From: Bordetella parapertussis
GTDB lineage: Bacteria > Pseudomonadota > Gammaproteobacteria > Burkholderiales > SG8-41
NCBI GenBank assembly: GCA_945906815.1
Contig: CAMDRT010000008.1
Coordinates: forward strand, 1 to 64,000
Direction of reading: 5' to 3'
DNA: 64,000 bases
Shown here: one piece after another, positions 49,198 to 58,434 of the stretch
Numbering within the stretch: position 1 is the stretch's first letter
Layout: each line of letters begins with the position of its first letter
Position numbers and translations under genes: made by a program
The notes under the pieces: generated by a model
Databases searched by the model: none
The model's input: only the letters and a program-made list of their open reading frames with translations
Told to the model about the DNA's origin: nothing

Positions 49198-50400
49198 TCA
49201 AGACGCTACATTGTCCGCCTGCTCGAACACCACAGCCTGATCGAGCAGGCGGCAGACGTCCTGCGAGGGGTAGCCCAACTCGCTCAGAATGGCACGCGTG
49301 TGCTCGCCGATGCGCGGAACCTTCGCTGGCGGCGTGTCTGCCACCAGAGGCTGCATGCCGGGCAGGTTCGGTAGAGGCACGCGCCCAGCGGCGGCCTGTT
49401 CCGACCAAGTGAAAGCCTGCGCCGCTGCGGTTTGCTGATTCGCGAACAACTCATCATACGTGTTCACGCGCTCATTCAATATTCCGGCCTCCCGCATCAG
49501 CGCACACCAATACGCCGAGGGCTGAGCAGCAAAGGCCTCGTTCGCAATGCGCAGGATTTCGTCCCCGCGCGCGCGCCGCCCGCTGCCTGTGGCCAGCGCC
49601 GGGTCGGCGCCAAGATCGGGGCGGCCGATGATGCGGCAGAACGACGGCCACAAGGCGTCTTTGAGCACGCTCACATTGATGGATCCATCCGCGGTATGGA
49701 AGGTGGCGACCGGGAAAGAACCGCCCGCCACTGTCGCGCCGCCGGTCATCACGTGCTCGATCATGCGCACGGCCTGTAAACTCGCCGCGCCTTGCAGCAG
49801 GCTCGCATCAATGTAGCGTCCGCGGCCGGAATCGCGGCGCGCATAAAGCGCCATCGCCACCGCCTGAAACGCGAGCTGCCCGCTGGCATTGTCTATCGGC
49901 CAACACTCCAGCCGATGCGGCAAACCGTCCACGCGCCCCTTGTTGATGCTCATCATGCCGGTGAACGCCTGCAGAATCGCATCGGTAGCCGGCTGCGATT
50001 GCATCGGCCCACGCTGGCCGAAGCCGGTCACCGACAGGTAAATGATGCCGGGATTGTATGCAGCAATCTGCGCATAGGCAAAACCGAGACGCTCCATCAC
50101 GCCCGTGCGAAAGTTCTCGATAAATACATCCGCCCGCTGTGCAAGCTTGTGCAGCAGTGCGGCGCCCTCGCGATGCTTCAGATCGAGCGCGATACTGCGC
50201 TTGCCGACGTTGGTGGCTATCGCCATCGCCGTCATGCCGTCCTTGCCAGCGGTGATGCCGCGCGCCCAGTCGCCTTCCTTCGGCTCGATCTTGATCACCT
50301 CGGCGCCGTAGCGCGCCAGCATCATGCCGGCAGTCGGACCGGCGATACCTTGACTGGCATCCACCACGCGTATGCCTTCAAGCGGGAACTCATGACTCAT
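49198..50400 (-). CDS. Family III CoA-transferase (CaiB/BaiF)
   Basis: A 400-residue CoA-transferase with GIRVVDASQGIAGPTAGMML, ARYGAEVIKIEPKEGDWARG, YLSVTGFGQRGP and QPATDAILQAFTG, the last holding the catalytic Asp. The ATG at 50400 has a GAGGAA site upstream; an in-frame earlier start at 50445 is less likely. It is divergent from a Bug gene 105 bp away. Confidence 0.88.
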   Translation of the reverse strand: MSHEFPLEGIRVVDASQGIAGPTAGMMLARYGAEVIKIEPKEGDWARGITAGKDGMTAMAIATNVGKRSIALDLKHREGAALLHKLAQRADVFIENFRTGVMERLGFAYAQIAAYNPGIIYLSVTGFGQRGPMQSQPATDAILQAFTGMMSINKGRVDGLPHRLECWPIDNASGQLAFQAVAMALYARRDSGRGRYIDASLLQGAASLQAVRMIEHVMTGGATVAGGSFPVATFHTADGSINVSVLKDALWPSFCRIIGRPDLGADPALATGSGRRARGDEILRIANEAFAAQPSAYWCALMREAGILNERVNTYDELFANQQTAAAQAFTWSEQAAAGRVPLPNLPGMQPLVADTPPAKVPRIGEHTRAILSELGYPSQDVCRLLDQAVVFEQADNVAS

Positions 50401-50504
50401 GGGTTTTTCCTCATACCGACTGGGCAAATCGTAAACGGGCTGCACGCAGGCGATAAATTATGTAACTATTTGTTATGGAATAATTTATAACACGCGGAGA
50501 TGCC

Positions 50505-51476
50505 ATGCGAATTCGTATGCAACTGCTCTCGTTATTGTATGGGCTGATGGCAGGGTGGGTGACGACTACGCTTGCGCAATCCTACCCTACGCGCCACATC
50601 GAACTGGTGTCGGCCACCGGTGCGGGCGGCGGCTCCGATCTGGTGGCGCGTATGGTCGCCGACATTATTGCCAAGGAGAAACTGCTGCCGCAGCAGGTCT
50701 TCGTGGTGAACAAGCCGGGTGGCGGCGGCGCGATGGGGCAAACTTATGTCGCCGCCAAGCGCGGCGACCCGTACATCTTCATGCAAACGGCGATAACTCT
50801 GGTCACCGTGCCGATACGCACCGGACTCGATTTGGGCGTGGACAAGTTTACGACCTTAGGCGCTATTGGTTTCGACCTCAACAGTCTCGCGGTAGCCGAG
50901 AATTCTCCCTATCGCACGTTAAAGGACCTGCTCGCCGCCGCGCGCGACAAACCCAAAACCATCAGCGTCGGCATTACCTCTCCTGGCGGCGGCGCGCACA
51001 GCATGATGCATCGCCTGGAAAAACTCTCGGGCGCACGCTTTAACATGGTGTCATTCAAGAGCGGCGCCGAATCGGTAACCGCGGTGATGGGCGGACACAT
51101 TCATGCCACCGCCGAAAACCTGGGCGAAGTCATGGGACAGGTCGAACTGAAAAAATTACGCTTGCTGGGCGTGCCGTCGGTGCATCGTATTGCGGCCTTA
51201 GCCCACGTGCCGACACTGAAAGAACAGGGCTTTGACATACATGCCGGCGCCCTGCGCGGCTTTGTGGCGCCAGCAGGCATCCCGCGCGACGCCGCGCGAA
51301 TACTGGAAGACACGCTGGCCAAAGTGCACAAAAGCGCCGCCTGGCGCGACTACATGGCACGCAACATGTACGAAGACGTTTACATGAACGCCGGGGAACT
51401 GAGCCAGTGGCTCGCCGCGCGGCAGGCCGAGATGATGCTGTACTTGACGGAAATGGGATTGGCGTTGAAGAAGTAA
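50505..51476 (+). CDS. Bug/TctC-family periplasmic binding protein, divergent
   Basis: A 323-residue periplasmic binding protein. The signal peptide (QLLSLLYGLMAGWVTTTLAQ) is followed by YPTRHIELVSATGAGGGSDL, FVVNKPGGGGAMGQTYVAA and SVGITSPGGGAHSMMHRLEK. It departs from most Bug proteins: RPV is RHI, and DNRxGAGG is NKPGGGG. This makes it closer to the TctC-like subgroup with glycine-rich loops. No TctAB genes are nearby. Confidence 0.83.
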   Translation: MRIRMQLLSLLYGLMAGWVTTTLAQSYPTRHIELVSATGAGGGSDLVARMVADIIAKEKLLPQQVFVVNKPGGGGAMGQTYVAAKRGDPYIFMQTAITLVTVPIRTGLDLGVDKFTTLGAIGFDLNSLAVAENSPYRTLKDLLAAARDKPKTISVGITSPGGGAHSMMHRLEKLSGARFNMVSFKSGAESVTAVMGGHIHATAENLGEVMGQVELKKLRLLGVPSVHRIAALAHVPTLKEQGFDIHAGALRGFVAPAGIPRDAARILEDTLAKVHKSAAWRDYMARNMYEDVYMNAGELSQWLAARQAEMMLYLTEMGLALKK

Positions 51477-51571
51477 CGGCGTAGACAGCGTTCTGCGCGC
51501 TAGCGCCGGCACGTTGGCAGCGGCGAATACATCGCCGCTGCAGCGGACTTCCTCTCGTGCACAGCGCCCCG

Positions 51572-53032
51572 TCAGGCCGCTTTCGCCACCGCCGGTGCCG
51601 CGTTCTGCGCCGCCAACACTGCCGCGGCCTCCTTGGCGACCACCGTGCCATCAAAGAAATTGGGGTTCTGCGTACCCCACAACCGCACCGAGTTGGCAAA
51701 CACGAAGTCGTGGAAATTATCCTCGGTGATATGGCCATCCTCGACCAACCCGTAGGCCTGTGGCAGCGGATCGCGAAAATCGATCACGTCGAAATGCCCG
51801 ATATCCGAGCTGTAGATCGCGTTCAATTTTGATCCAAACGGGTTGGCGCGGCCGAACGCCACCGCGTTCATCCGGTCATCCGCCTCGCAACCGAAATAGT
51901 ACGGCTTCGCGAAAAGATCGACCCAATCCTCTTTACGCGTGATCTTGCAGGCCGCGAAATCGTCGAGCTCGGCGAGGTTGCCAGTCAATCTCATGCCCTC
52001 GGGATCAGGCCAACCATCGCGCGCGTGCAGCGCCGCTGCGATGTCATCATAGCCTTGCTTCACGACCAGGCTCATCAGCAATTTGCGGTCGAGCTTGTCG
52101 GGATCCATGCGCTTTAATGCCGGTGCGCCGCGCCGCTCCCAATGTTCGATCAGGTCGCCGAAGAGTTGGCTGCCCCAGCCGACGCCGCCTTCAAGGAAAG
52201 CGAAACGCAGTTCGGGAAAGCGCCGCGTTACGCCGCCGAGGAAGATGGCCTTGGCGATGGCGTGGCCCGCTGCCGCGAAATGACCAATATGGTTGTAGAC
52301 AAAATTGTTGGGCGAATTGCGCAGCCCCTGGCCATTGGCACTGCTGTGGAAGGTCGGCGCAATCTTGAGCTCGACGCACTTCGCCCACACCGGATCGTAA
52401 TTGTATGGGCTGTCGATACCGATCACATCGTACGCCATGGGTTCGGCACCGCTCCGGGGTTCGGCCACCGGCCGCGCCATGCCGCTGCCGAACATGCCGA
52501 CCTTGGCGCCCAGTTGCTTGGTGACGTATTCCAGTTCGGCCATCGCCTCGTCGGGCGTGTGCATCGGGATAATCGCCGCCGGTGTCATGCGATCCTCCAG
52601 ACCGTGGAAATATTCCGCCGAGACAATGTTGTAGGCGCGAATGACAGCACGCCGCGTTTCGTCATCCTTGATGCGCGGCAGGCGCAACCCGGAGGTCGGG
52701 TAGATCACAGCGTAGTCCGAGCCAATCTCGTCGAGCCGCTGGTACAGCATCTTGGGCATCATCGCCGTTGCGCGGTCGAGCGTGTTCTCAGCCTGGCGGT
52801 TCCAGAAAGCGGGCATGGAAACGCGGCGTTTATCGCGCGTCTCCGAGGTCATCCTGAGCGCGTCAGGGGTCGTTTTCATCGCCGCGATAAACCCGTCCGC
52901 AGCTTTGTCGCCGACCGCTTTGCGCATCTTCTCGCTGAACACCGGGCTGTATTCCAGCCAATGGCCATCGCCATCAATGACGGGATGCTTGAGCCGGGAA
53001 TGGATTTTGGCAGGGCTAAGATGCGCACTCAT
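51572..53032 (-). CDS. Amidohydrolase-2 family metal-dependent hydrolase
   Basis: A 486-residue amidohydrolase of the larger COG2159-type group. The metal motif is VIDGDGHWLEYSPVF; the canonical D-x-H-x-H is altered to D-G-D-G-H. Later landmarks are LKIAPTFHSSANGQG, FLEGGVGWGSQLFGDLIEHW and IYSSDIGHFDVIDF, the last carrying the barrel-end Asp. An alanine-rich C-terminal tail follows. Length is about 100 residues more than typical ACMSD. It is upstream of the relB-yafQ pair, divergently. Confidence 0.8.
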   Translation of the reverse strand: MSAHLSPAKIHSRLKHPVIDGDGHWLEYSPVFSEKMRKAVGDKAADGFIAAMKTTPDALRMTSETRDKRRVSMPAFWNRQAENTLDRATAMMPKMLYQRLDEIGSDYAVIYPTSGLRLPRIKDDETRRAVIRAYNIVSAEYFHGLEDRMTPAAIIPMHTPDEAMAELEYVTKQLGAKVGMFGSGMARPVAEPRSGAEPMAYDVIGIDSPYNYDPVWAKCVELKIAPTFHSSANGQGLRNSPNNFVYNHIGHFAAAGHAIAKAIFLGGVTRRFPELRFAFLEGGVGWGSQLFGDLIEHWERRGAPALKRMDPDKLDRKLLMSLVVKQGYDDIAAALHARDGWPDPEGMRLTGNLAELDDFAACKITRKEDWVDLFAKPYYFGCEADDRMNAVAFGRANPFGSKLNAIYSSDIGHFDVIDFRDPLPQAYGLVEDGHITEDNFHDFVFANSVRLWGTQNPNFFDGTVVAKEAAAVLAAQNAAPAVAKAA

Positions 53033-53195
53033 ACTGTTCTCCCAAGTAGTGGTGGTGGAAAAGTGATGATGGAACCCGAGGCGAAAAGACTAGACCTGCT
53101 GCACAGGCTTGTCAATTCTTCGCATGGCTGGCGGAAGGCGTGGGTGGGCGCGGGATGAGAGGTTAGGGGTGGGAGCGTCTGGGAAAGGTAAGCGC

Positions 53196-53224
53196 TTGAC
53201 TATATCTCAAATGAGATACATAAT
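53196..53224 (+). promoter_or_regulatory. relB-yafQ promoter with operator in the spacer
   Basis: TTGACT (53196-53201) and CATAAT (53219-53224) are exactly 17 bp apart. The spacer is filled by the perfect palindrome TATCTCAAATGAGATA (53203-53218). Repressor bound there would sit between the two promoter elements. Transcription should start near 53231, 20 bp before the antitoxin ATG. Confidence 0.68.
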
Positions 53225-53250
53225 TTGTTGACCTTTTGGAGCCGCATGCC

Positions 53251-53532
53251 ATGCCTGCACAAACCTCGATGCTGCACGTCCGCGTAGATGACGAAACCAA
53301 GGCACAGGCCATCCAGGTGCTGGACGAGATGGGGCTTTCGGTGTCGGACGCCGTGCGCCTGTTTTTACGCCGTGTAGTCATCGATCAGGCATTTCCGATA
53401 GAACTCAAAGCACCTAATGCAAAAACGCGCGCAGCGATGGCCGAGGCTGACAAAATAGCGCACACGCGCCGCGCACGTTTTGCAACGGCTGACGCCCTGT
53501 TTGCCGATCTTGAAAAGAACCGCCGCAAGTAA
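53251..53532 (+). CDS. RelB/DinJ-type antitoxin
   Basis: A 93-residue ribbon-helix-helix antitoxin: MLHVRVDDETKAQAIQVLDE then GLSVSDAVRLFLRRVVIDQA and AFPIELKAPNAKTRAAMAEA, the DinJ pattern. The ATG at 53251 follows TTGGAG at a slightly long distance; a TTG at 53236 is in frame. The gene overlaps the toxin start region by about 20 bases. The palindrome in the promoter spacer is the likely binding site. Confidence 0.85.
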   Translation: MPAQTSMLHVRVDDETKAQAIQVLDEMGLSVSDAVRLFLRRVVIDQAFPIELKAPNAKTRAAMAEADKIAHTRRARFATADALFADLEKNRRK

Positions 53533-53836
53533 GCGCGCGGCGCCGCCACGGGCGGCCGACTACGCCAAATCGTTCCTGAAAGACTGGGAACGGCTTTCAC
53601 ACTCTGGCCGGTATGACATGAACCGGCTTAAACAAGCGATGCTGATGTTGATCGCCAATGATGCTCCATTGGGGCCGGAGTGGCTGGATCATCCGCTCAA
53701 AGGCGATTGGGAAGGGCACCGTGAATGCCACATTGGCGGTGATTTTCTGCTGGCATACAAGCTCGCCGACAGTGGGAAAACCGGGCTGATCGTCTTTGTT
53801 CGCGCCGGCACTCACACGGATTTGTTTAACGAGTAG
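53510..53836 (+). CDS. YafQ-family mRNA interferase toxin
   Basis: RelE-superfamily endoribonuclease that cleaves mRNA on the ribosome. The YafQ signature is clear: AKSFLKDWERL near the start, LDHPLKGDWEGHRECHIGGD and RAGTHTDLF at the end, carrying the His/Asp/Trp residues linked to catalysis in E. coli YafQ. The start is inferred as TTG at 53510 within the antitoxin gene; no ATG gives a full N-terminus, and the exact start is uncertain. Confidence 0.82.
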   Translation: MKRTAASKRAAPPRAADYAKSFLKDWERLSHSGRYDMNRLKQAMLMLIANDAPLGPEWLDHPLKGDWEGHRECHIGGDFLLAYKLADSGKTGLIVFVRAGTHTDLFNE

Positions 53837-53842
53837 CGAGTC

Positions 53843-55000
53843 TCATACCGCGAGCTTGAGTATCGCCGCAACATCGGCCGCGCCGCGCACCGGACGCGGA
53901 TTGGTCGCTATCGGTCCAGTGCCGTCGTATTGCTGCGCGAGCTCGGGAATGCGGTCTGGCGTTATGCCGACATCACCAAGCCGGGTGGGCAGACCCAGAG
54001 CGCTGACGAAATCCCGCATCACCTCGCACGGCCGCGCGCCAGGACGGCCGAGCTTTTCCGCCACGGTCTGTTGACGCGCGGCATTGATCGGCTCATTCCA
54101 TTCAAGCGTGGCGGCAAGAGAGATGCAGGAGGTGATGCCATGCGGCACACCGGCGTAGCCGCCGAGTATGTAACCGATGCCGTGGCTCGCGCCATTCGGC
54201 ACGCCGGGCGCGGCGGACACCTGCGTGAGCCACGCCGCAAGCTGGCAGTTCAGGCGCGGCTCCAGGTCGGCGGGGCGCGCCTTGATCGCCGGCAGGTTCT
54301 CCGCCAGCATCGCCATCGCCTGTAGTGCCAGGCCGTCGGCCAGCGGATGCGGCCGGATCGAGCACCAGCGCTCGACCGCGTGATCCATCGCGCGCATGCC
54401 GGTGGAGAGCATCAATTCCATCGGCGTCTCGAGCGTCGCTGCCGGATCGAGTATCACCGCAATCGGCGCCATCAGCGGATGATTGAACGACAGTTTGACC
54501 TTGCGCTGGATATCGGTGATCCCCGCGCCGCTGGTGAATTCGGCGGCGGACAATGTGGTGGGCACTGCCGTCATGCGCATGCGATCGGTGGTCAGCGGCG
54601 TCAGCGGCGGCGCGCCGCGCTTGGGCGCCAGTGTCGATAACGTGTCAACGTCGCGCACGTCGCGCCACAACGCAAGCAACATGGTCTTGGTCGCATCGAT
54701 TACCGAGCCTCCGCCGACGGCGAGCAGATGGTCCGCTTCCAGCTCGCGCGCGAGTGCAGCGCCGGCGATGACGGCTTCACGCGGCGAGTGTGCGCGTATG
54801 TCGGCGAACCGGCCCACGCAGCGATCGCCCAGCGCCGAGGTCACCTCACGAAGCAGCCGGCTATGGGTGAGCGACTGCGTGGTGAGCAGCAGCACGCGCT
54901 TTGCACCCATGCGCTCGATCTCCGCAGGTACGGCCGCGACCGCGGGCGTGCCGTGGATCACGCGTTCCTGTGCCGTCCATTGCACTGTGCCAGTCAGCAT
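53843..55000 (-). CDS. Iron-containing alcohol dehydrogenase (maleylacetate reductase-like)
   Basis: A 385-residue group III dehydrogenase. The cofactor loop is LLAVGGGSVIDATK and the metal site lies in NGASHGIGYILGGYAGVPHG, with the two conserved His. The N-terminal IERMGAKRVLLLTTQSL fits the family. Maleylacetate reductase, the lower-pathway enzyme for aromatics, is one candidate, but short-alcohol dehydrogenases share the fold. It lies 19 bp downstream of the FMN dehydrogenase gene and has an AGGAG site, so they form an operon. Confidence 0.84.
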   Translation of the reverse strand: MLTGTVQWTAQERVIHGTPAVAAVPAEIERMGAKRVLLLTTQSLTHSRLLREVTSALGDRCVGRFADIRAHSPREAVIAGAALARELEADHLLAVGGGSVIDATKTMLLALWRDVRDVDTLSTLAPKRGAPPLTPLTTDRMRMTAVPTTLSAAEFTSGAGITDIQRKVKLSFNHPLMAPIAVILDPAATLETPMELMLSTGMRAMDHAVERWCSIRPHPLADGLALQAMAMLAENLPAIKARPADLEPRLNCQLAAWLTQVSAAPGVPNGASHGIGYILGGYAGVPHGITSCISLAATLEWNEPINAARQQTVAEKLGRPGARPCEVMRDFVSALGLPTRLGDVGITPDRIPELAQQYDGTGPIATNPRPVRGAADVAAILKLAV

Positions 55001-55019
55001 GTGCGCTCCTGTTTAGGGT

Positions 55020-56192
55020 CTAAATCGGCCCGCGGCTCGAGACGATCAATTCGCGTTTCATTTCGGCAACGGATGAAACGCCGAGCATCGCCATGTTGCG
55101 GCTGATCTCCTCCCGCAGCAGGTTGGCGGCATGGCGCACGCCGGCTTCGCCCGCAATCGCGGCCGCGTACAGGAATGGCCTGCCGACGAAGACAAAATGC
55201 GCACCCAGCGCCAGCGCCTTGAGTACATCGCTGCCGCGGCGAATGCCGCTGTCCATCATGATCGCCATGTCACCGGCTTCGGCGACTGCGCCCGGCAACG
55301 CGCGCAGCGGCGATATCGTGCCGTCGAGCTGGCGCCCGCCGTGATTCGATACCATGATGCCGTCGACGCCGCTTTCACGCGCGATGCGCACGTCCTCGCG
55401 CGCGAGCACGCCCTTTAACACCAGCTTGCCCTTCCAGATTTTGCGCATGAGCTCCACGTGTTCCCAGTTGAGTCCGTCGCGCGACATGCGTGGGCGATCC
55501 ATGTTGCCGAGTATCGGGATGCGGGGGAAACCCATGTTTTCGAGGTGCGGCATGCCGTGGTTGAGCACGGTGCGGGCAAACGTGCCGAACAACCAGCGCG
55601 GCCGCACCAAGCCGTCCCACGCCAACCGTGGCGTCGGTTTCAGCGGCGAGCTGTAGCCGGTGCGCACATTGTTCTCGCGGTTGGCGGCCATTTGCACGTC
55701 TACCGTGAGCACCAGCACTTCGAAACCGGTGTGCTGCGCGCGCTCCACCAGCGGCGTGATGATGTCGGGCTCTCCGGGCAGATAGGCCTGGAACCACGCG
55801 GTCGGCCCCACGGCTTTGAGCCGCTCCATCGGTATCAGTGATGCGCCGCTCTGGATCATCACCGTATTGAGTTCCGCTGCAACCTTGGCGAGGGCTTCAT
55901 CACCGCGGTAGGCGGCGAGCGCTGTGGAACCCATCGGCGGAAAACCAAACGGCAGATCGTAGGTGCGTCCGAGCAGCGTGGTCTTCTGATGGCGCGCCTT
56001 GGTATTCACCAGCACACGCGGCAGGAACTCGTACTCGTTGAAAGCCGTGCGATTGCCGGTGAGCGATGCATCGGTCTCTACACCGCCCGAAATATAGCCA
56101 AAGACAGGGCGCGGCAGAAAGCGGCGCGCGGGCGCTTCAAAATCGTCAAGGCACAGCATGTGCCTGAGGCGGTGTGGCGTGGTGGCTGTCAT
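55020..56192 (-). CDS. FMN-dependent alpha-hydroxyacid dehydrogenase/oxidase
   Basis: A 390-residue flavoprotein of the lactate/glycolate oxidase family, oxidising an L-2-hydroxyacid. It has the LPFGFPPMGSTALAAYRGD region, the flavin/substrate Lys region KLVLKGVLAREDVRIA, the catalytic motif VSNHGGRQLDG with its His and Arg, and the C-terminal LREEISRNMAMLGVSSVAEM. It is full length and heads the operon with the Fe-dependent dehydrogenase. The damaged paralogue at 21973-22398 has lost the middle of this fold. Confidence 0.9.
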   Translation of the reverse strand: MTATTPHRLRHMLCLDDFEAPARRFLPRPVFGYISGGVETDASLTGNRTAFNEYEFLPRVLVNTKARHQKTTLLGRTYDLPFGFPPMGSTALAAYRGDEALAKVAAELNTVMIQSGASLIPMERLKAVGPTAWFQAYLPGEPDIITPLVERAQHTGFEVLVLTVDVQMAANRENNVRTGYSSPLKPTPRLAWDGLVRPRWLFGTFARTVLNHGMPHLENMGFPRIPILGNMDRPRMSRDGLNWEHVELMRKIWKGKLVLKGVLAREDVRIARESGVDGIMVSNHGGRQLDGTISPLRALPGAVAEAGDMAIMMDSGIRRGSDVLKALALGAHFVFVGRPFLYAAAIAGEAGVRHAANLLREEISRNMAMLGVSSVAEMKRELIVSSRGPI

Positions 56193-56369
56193 GATTTAAT
56201 CTTTTCCCTGAGTGTCAGTCGATACCGCCGATTCTACTCGAACGTATAGCAGAAAGCGTCGCACTGCCAATGCTCATACAATAGTCCAACTACCGGCTGC
56301 GGCCACTCCCCGCGGCGCCGCACGTAAATGCCAATGGCGTGCTTCACACCGAATCGCGAAGGAAAAAAG

Positions 56370-57380
56370 ATGCCTATATGCCAATCCAGTTGCCTGCTTG
56401 GCGATGCAGTGGTCACGCCTGTTGCCGCCCTGCTGTTGGCCGCCAGCCTGCCGGCACTGGCACAGCCCACTGCGACAGGCACCACACCGACGTATCCCGT
56501 GCGGCCAGTGCGCATGGTCGTCAACGTCACCGCAGGCGGCGGGGTGGATACCACCGCGCGCGTGGTAGCTCAGCACCTCTACGCGGTATTCCATCAGCCG
56601 TTCGTGGTGGATAACCGCACCGGCGCTGGCGGCGCCATAGGCATCGAGCTGGTAGCGAAATCCGCCGCTGACGGCTACACGCTATTGGTCAGCAGCAACG
56701 GCATCGCCACCAACGCCGCTTTTCGTCCGGTGAATTATGACCCGATCGGCTCCTTCCAAGCGGTGAGCAACCTGACCTCAACGCCCTATATTGTGGTGGC
56801 AACACCCTCACTGCCGGTCGCATCGATAAAAGATTTGATCGCGCTCGCCAAGCGAAAACCGGGCGCAGTGAGCTACGCCAATTCGGGCCTCGGCAGTATC
56901 ACGCATCTCGGATCCGCGTTGCTGCCCTCGCTGTCCGGCACCACCATGCTCAGCATCCCTTACAAGGGGGTGGCTGACGCTTATCCTGCGGTGATCAGCG
57001 GCGACGTGAACTGGATGCTCGGCGCCGCCATTTCCGCCCTGCCGCTGGTTGCGGCTGGTCACTTGCGCGCCCTGGCCATAACTTCGCCACGGCGCAACAA
57101 GGCAGTCCCCGATCTGCCGACAACCGCCGAAAGCGGATTACCGGGTTATGAAGTCAGCGGATGGTTCGGCCTGTTCGCGCCGGCAGGCACACCCATGGCG
57201 CTGGTCGAAAAACTCAGTGCCGAGGCCAAGCGCGGCCTGCAGCGCCCAGAGTTCGCGCGCCGCGCAGAGGCGCAGGCCACGGAAATACTGGGAAGTTCGC
57301 CGCAGGAGCTAGCGCGCGCGCTTACAGTCGAAGTGGCGCTATGGCGTAAAGTGGTCCGCGAATCTGGCATAAAACCCTGA
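56370..57380 (+). CDS. Bug/TctC-family periplasmic solute-binding protein
   Basis: A 336-residue periplasmic binding protein with signal peptide (AALLLAASLPALAQPTA), YPVRPVRMVVNVTAGGGVDT, FVVDNRTGAGGAIGIEL and SAADGYTLLVSSNG. ATG 56370 is chosen because GAAGGAAAAAAG precedes it; the frame extends 14 codons upstream. It is convergent with a second Bug gene 62 bp away, with no membrane components. Confidence 0.86.
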   Translation: MPICQSSCLLGDAVVTPVAALLLAASLPALAQPTATGTTPTYPVRPVRMVVNVTAGGGVDTTARVVAQHLYAVFHQPFVVDNRTGAGGAIGIELVAKSAADGYTLLVSSNGIATNAAFRPVNYDPIGSFQAVSNLTSTPYIVVATPSLPVASIKDLIALAKRKPGAVSYANSGLGSITHLGSALLPSLSGTTMLSIPYKGVADAYPAVISGDVNWMLGAAISALPLVAAGHLRALAITSPRRNKAVPDLPTTAESGLPGYEVSGWFGLFAPAGTPMALVEKLSAEAKRGLQRPEFARRAEAQATEILGSSPQELARALTVEVALWRKVVRESGIKP

Positions 57381-57442
57381 ACCGGAGCATGGCAGACGTG
57401 CCCTGAATTTTATGGAATCACGCGCGTGAATTATGCGACGGG

Positions 57443-58432
57443 TCATTGCCGCGGCAAACCCGCGCTGCGCACGATAGCCCCGAAGCGCGCCATATCCGCG
57501 CGCAGCAATTCCCCTAACTGCTCAGGCGTGCCTGGCCAGGGCTCGACGTCCAGAGCGGCGAGCCGCTCGCGTATGTCCGGCGCCTCCAGCGCCCGCACCA
57601 ATTCACGGTGCAGCCGCGCCACAATATCGCGCGGCGTGGTCGCAGGTGCGAACATGCCATACCACACCGGCATGACGAAGCCGTCGACGCCGGCCTCTTT
57701 CGCGGTCGGCACGTCGGGAAGCGTCGTGACGCGCCGCTCGCTGAGCACCGCCAACGCGCGCACCTTGCCGGCGCGCACCTGCGCGATTGCCGTGGTGACA
57801 GGCATCACCACCTCGTCCACCTCGCCGCCCATCATCGCCGTCATCGCCTGCGTCACGCCCTTATAGGGGACATGCACGATATTGATCTTTTCAAGGTGCT
57901 TGAGCAGTTCATTGGCGAGGTGGTTGGTGGTACCAGCGCCGCCTGAACCGAAGTTGAGTTTGCCGGGAGACGCGCGCGCGAGGTTGATGAATTGCCGCAG
58001 GGTCTTTGCCGGCACCGAAGGGTGCACCAGCAGGATGTTGGGGATTGACGTCAGCCGCGCAACCGGCGCGAGATCCCTGAGCGCGTCATAGCCGGGGTTC
58101 AAATACAGCGCGGGACTGACAGCGATGCTCGAGGTCGCGATCAAGACCGTGTAACCATCGGGCGCAGACTTCGCTGCGAGCGCTATCCCCAGATTCCCTC
58201 CCGCGCCGGCGCGGTTATCGGCCACCACCGGCTGACCCAGTGGTTCGGCGATTTTCTGTCCCAACATACGGCCCACGATATCGCTCGAAGCGCCGGGGGG
58301 AAAGGCCACGACCAGACGTATCGGTTTGACCGGATAGGCGGCACCGGGCGCGGCAGCCTGCGCCGCCACGCCGTTGCCCAGGAGCACAAGCCACAACAGC
58401 GCAGTGGCATTACGGGCAGGTATTGAATGCAT
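57443..58432 (-). CDS. Bug/TctC-family periplasmic solute-binding protein
   Basis: A 329-residue periplasmic binding protein: signal peptide (ATALLWLVLLGNGVAAQAAA), YPVKPIRLVVAFPPGASSD, VVADNRAGAGGNLGIALAA and SAPDGYTVLIATSS, the standard Bug landmarks. It begins two bases after the NIPSNAP gene, so the two are translationally linked in an operon of NHL protein, Bug, NIPSNAP and Bug. Confidence 0.88.
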   Translation of the reverse strand: MHSIPARNATALLWLVLLGNGVAAQAAAPGAAYPVKPIRLVVAFPPGASSDIVGRMLGQKIAEPLGQPVVADNRAGAGGNLGIALAAKSAPDGYTVLIATSSIAVSPALYLNPGYDALRDLAPVARLTSIPNILLVHPSVPAKTLRQFINLARASPGKLNFGSGGAGTTNHLANELLKHLEKINIVHVPYKGVTQAMTAMMGGEVDEVVMPVTTAIAQVRAGKVRALAVLSERRVTTLPDVPTAKEAGVDGFVMPVWYGMFAPATTPRDIVARLHRELVRALEAPDIRERLAALDVEPWPGTPEQLGELLRADMARFGAIVRSAGLPRQ

Positions 58433-58434
58433 CC

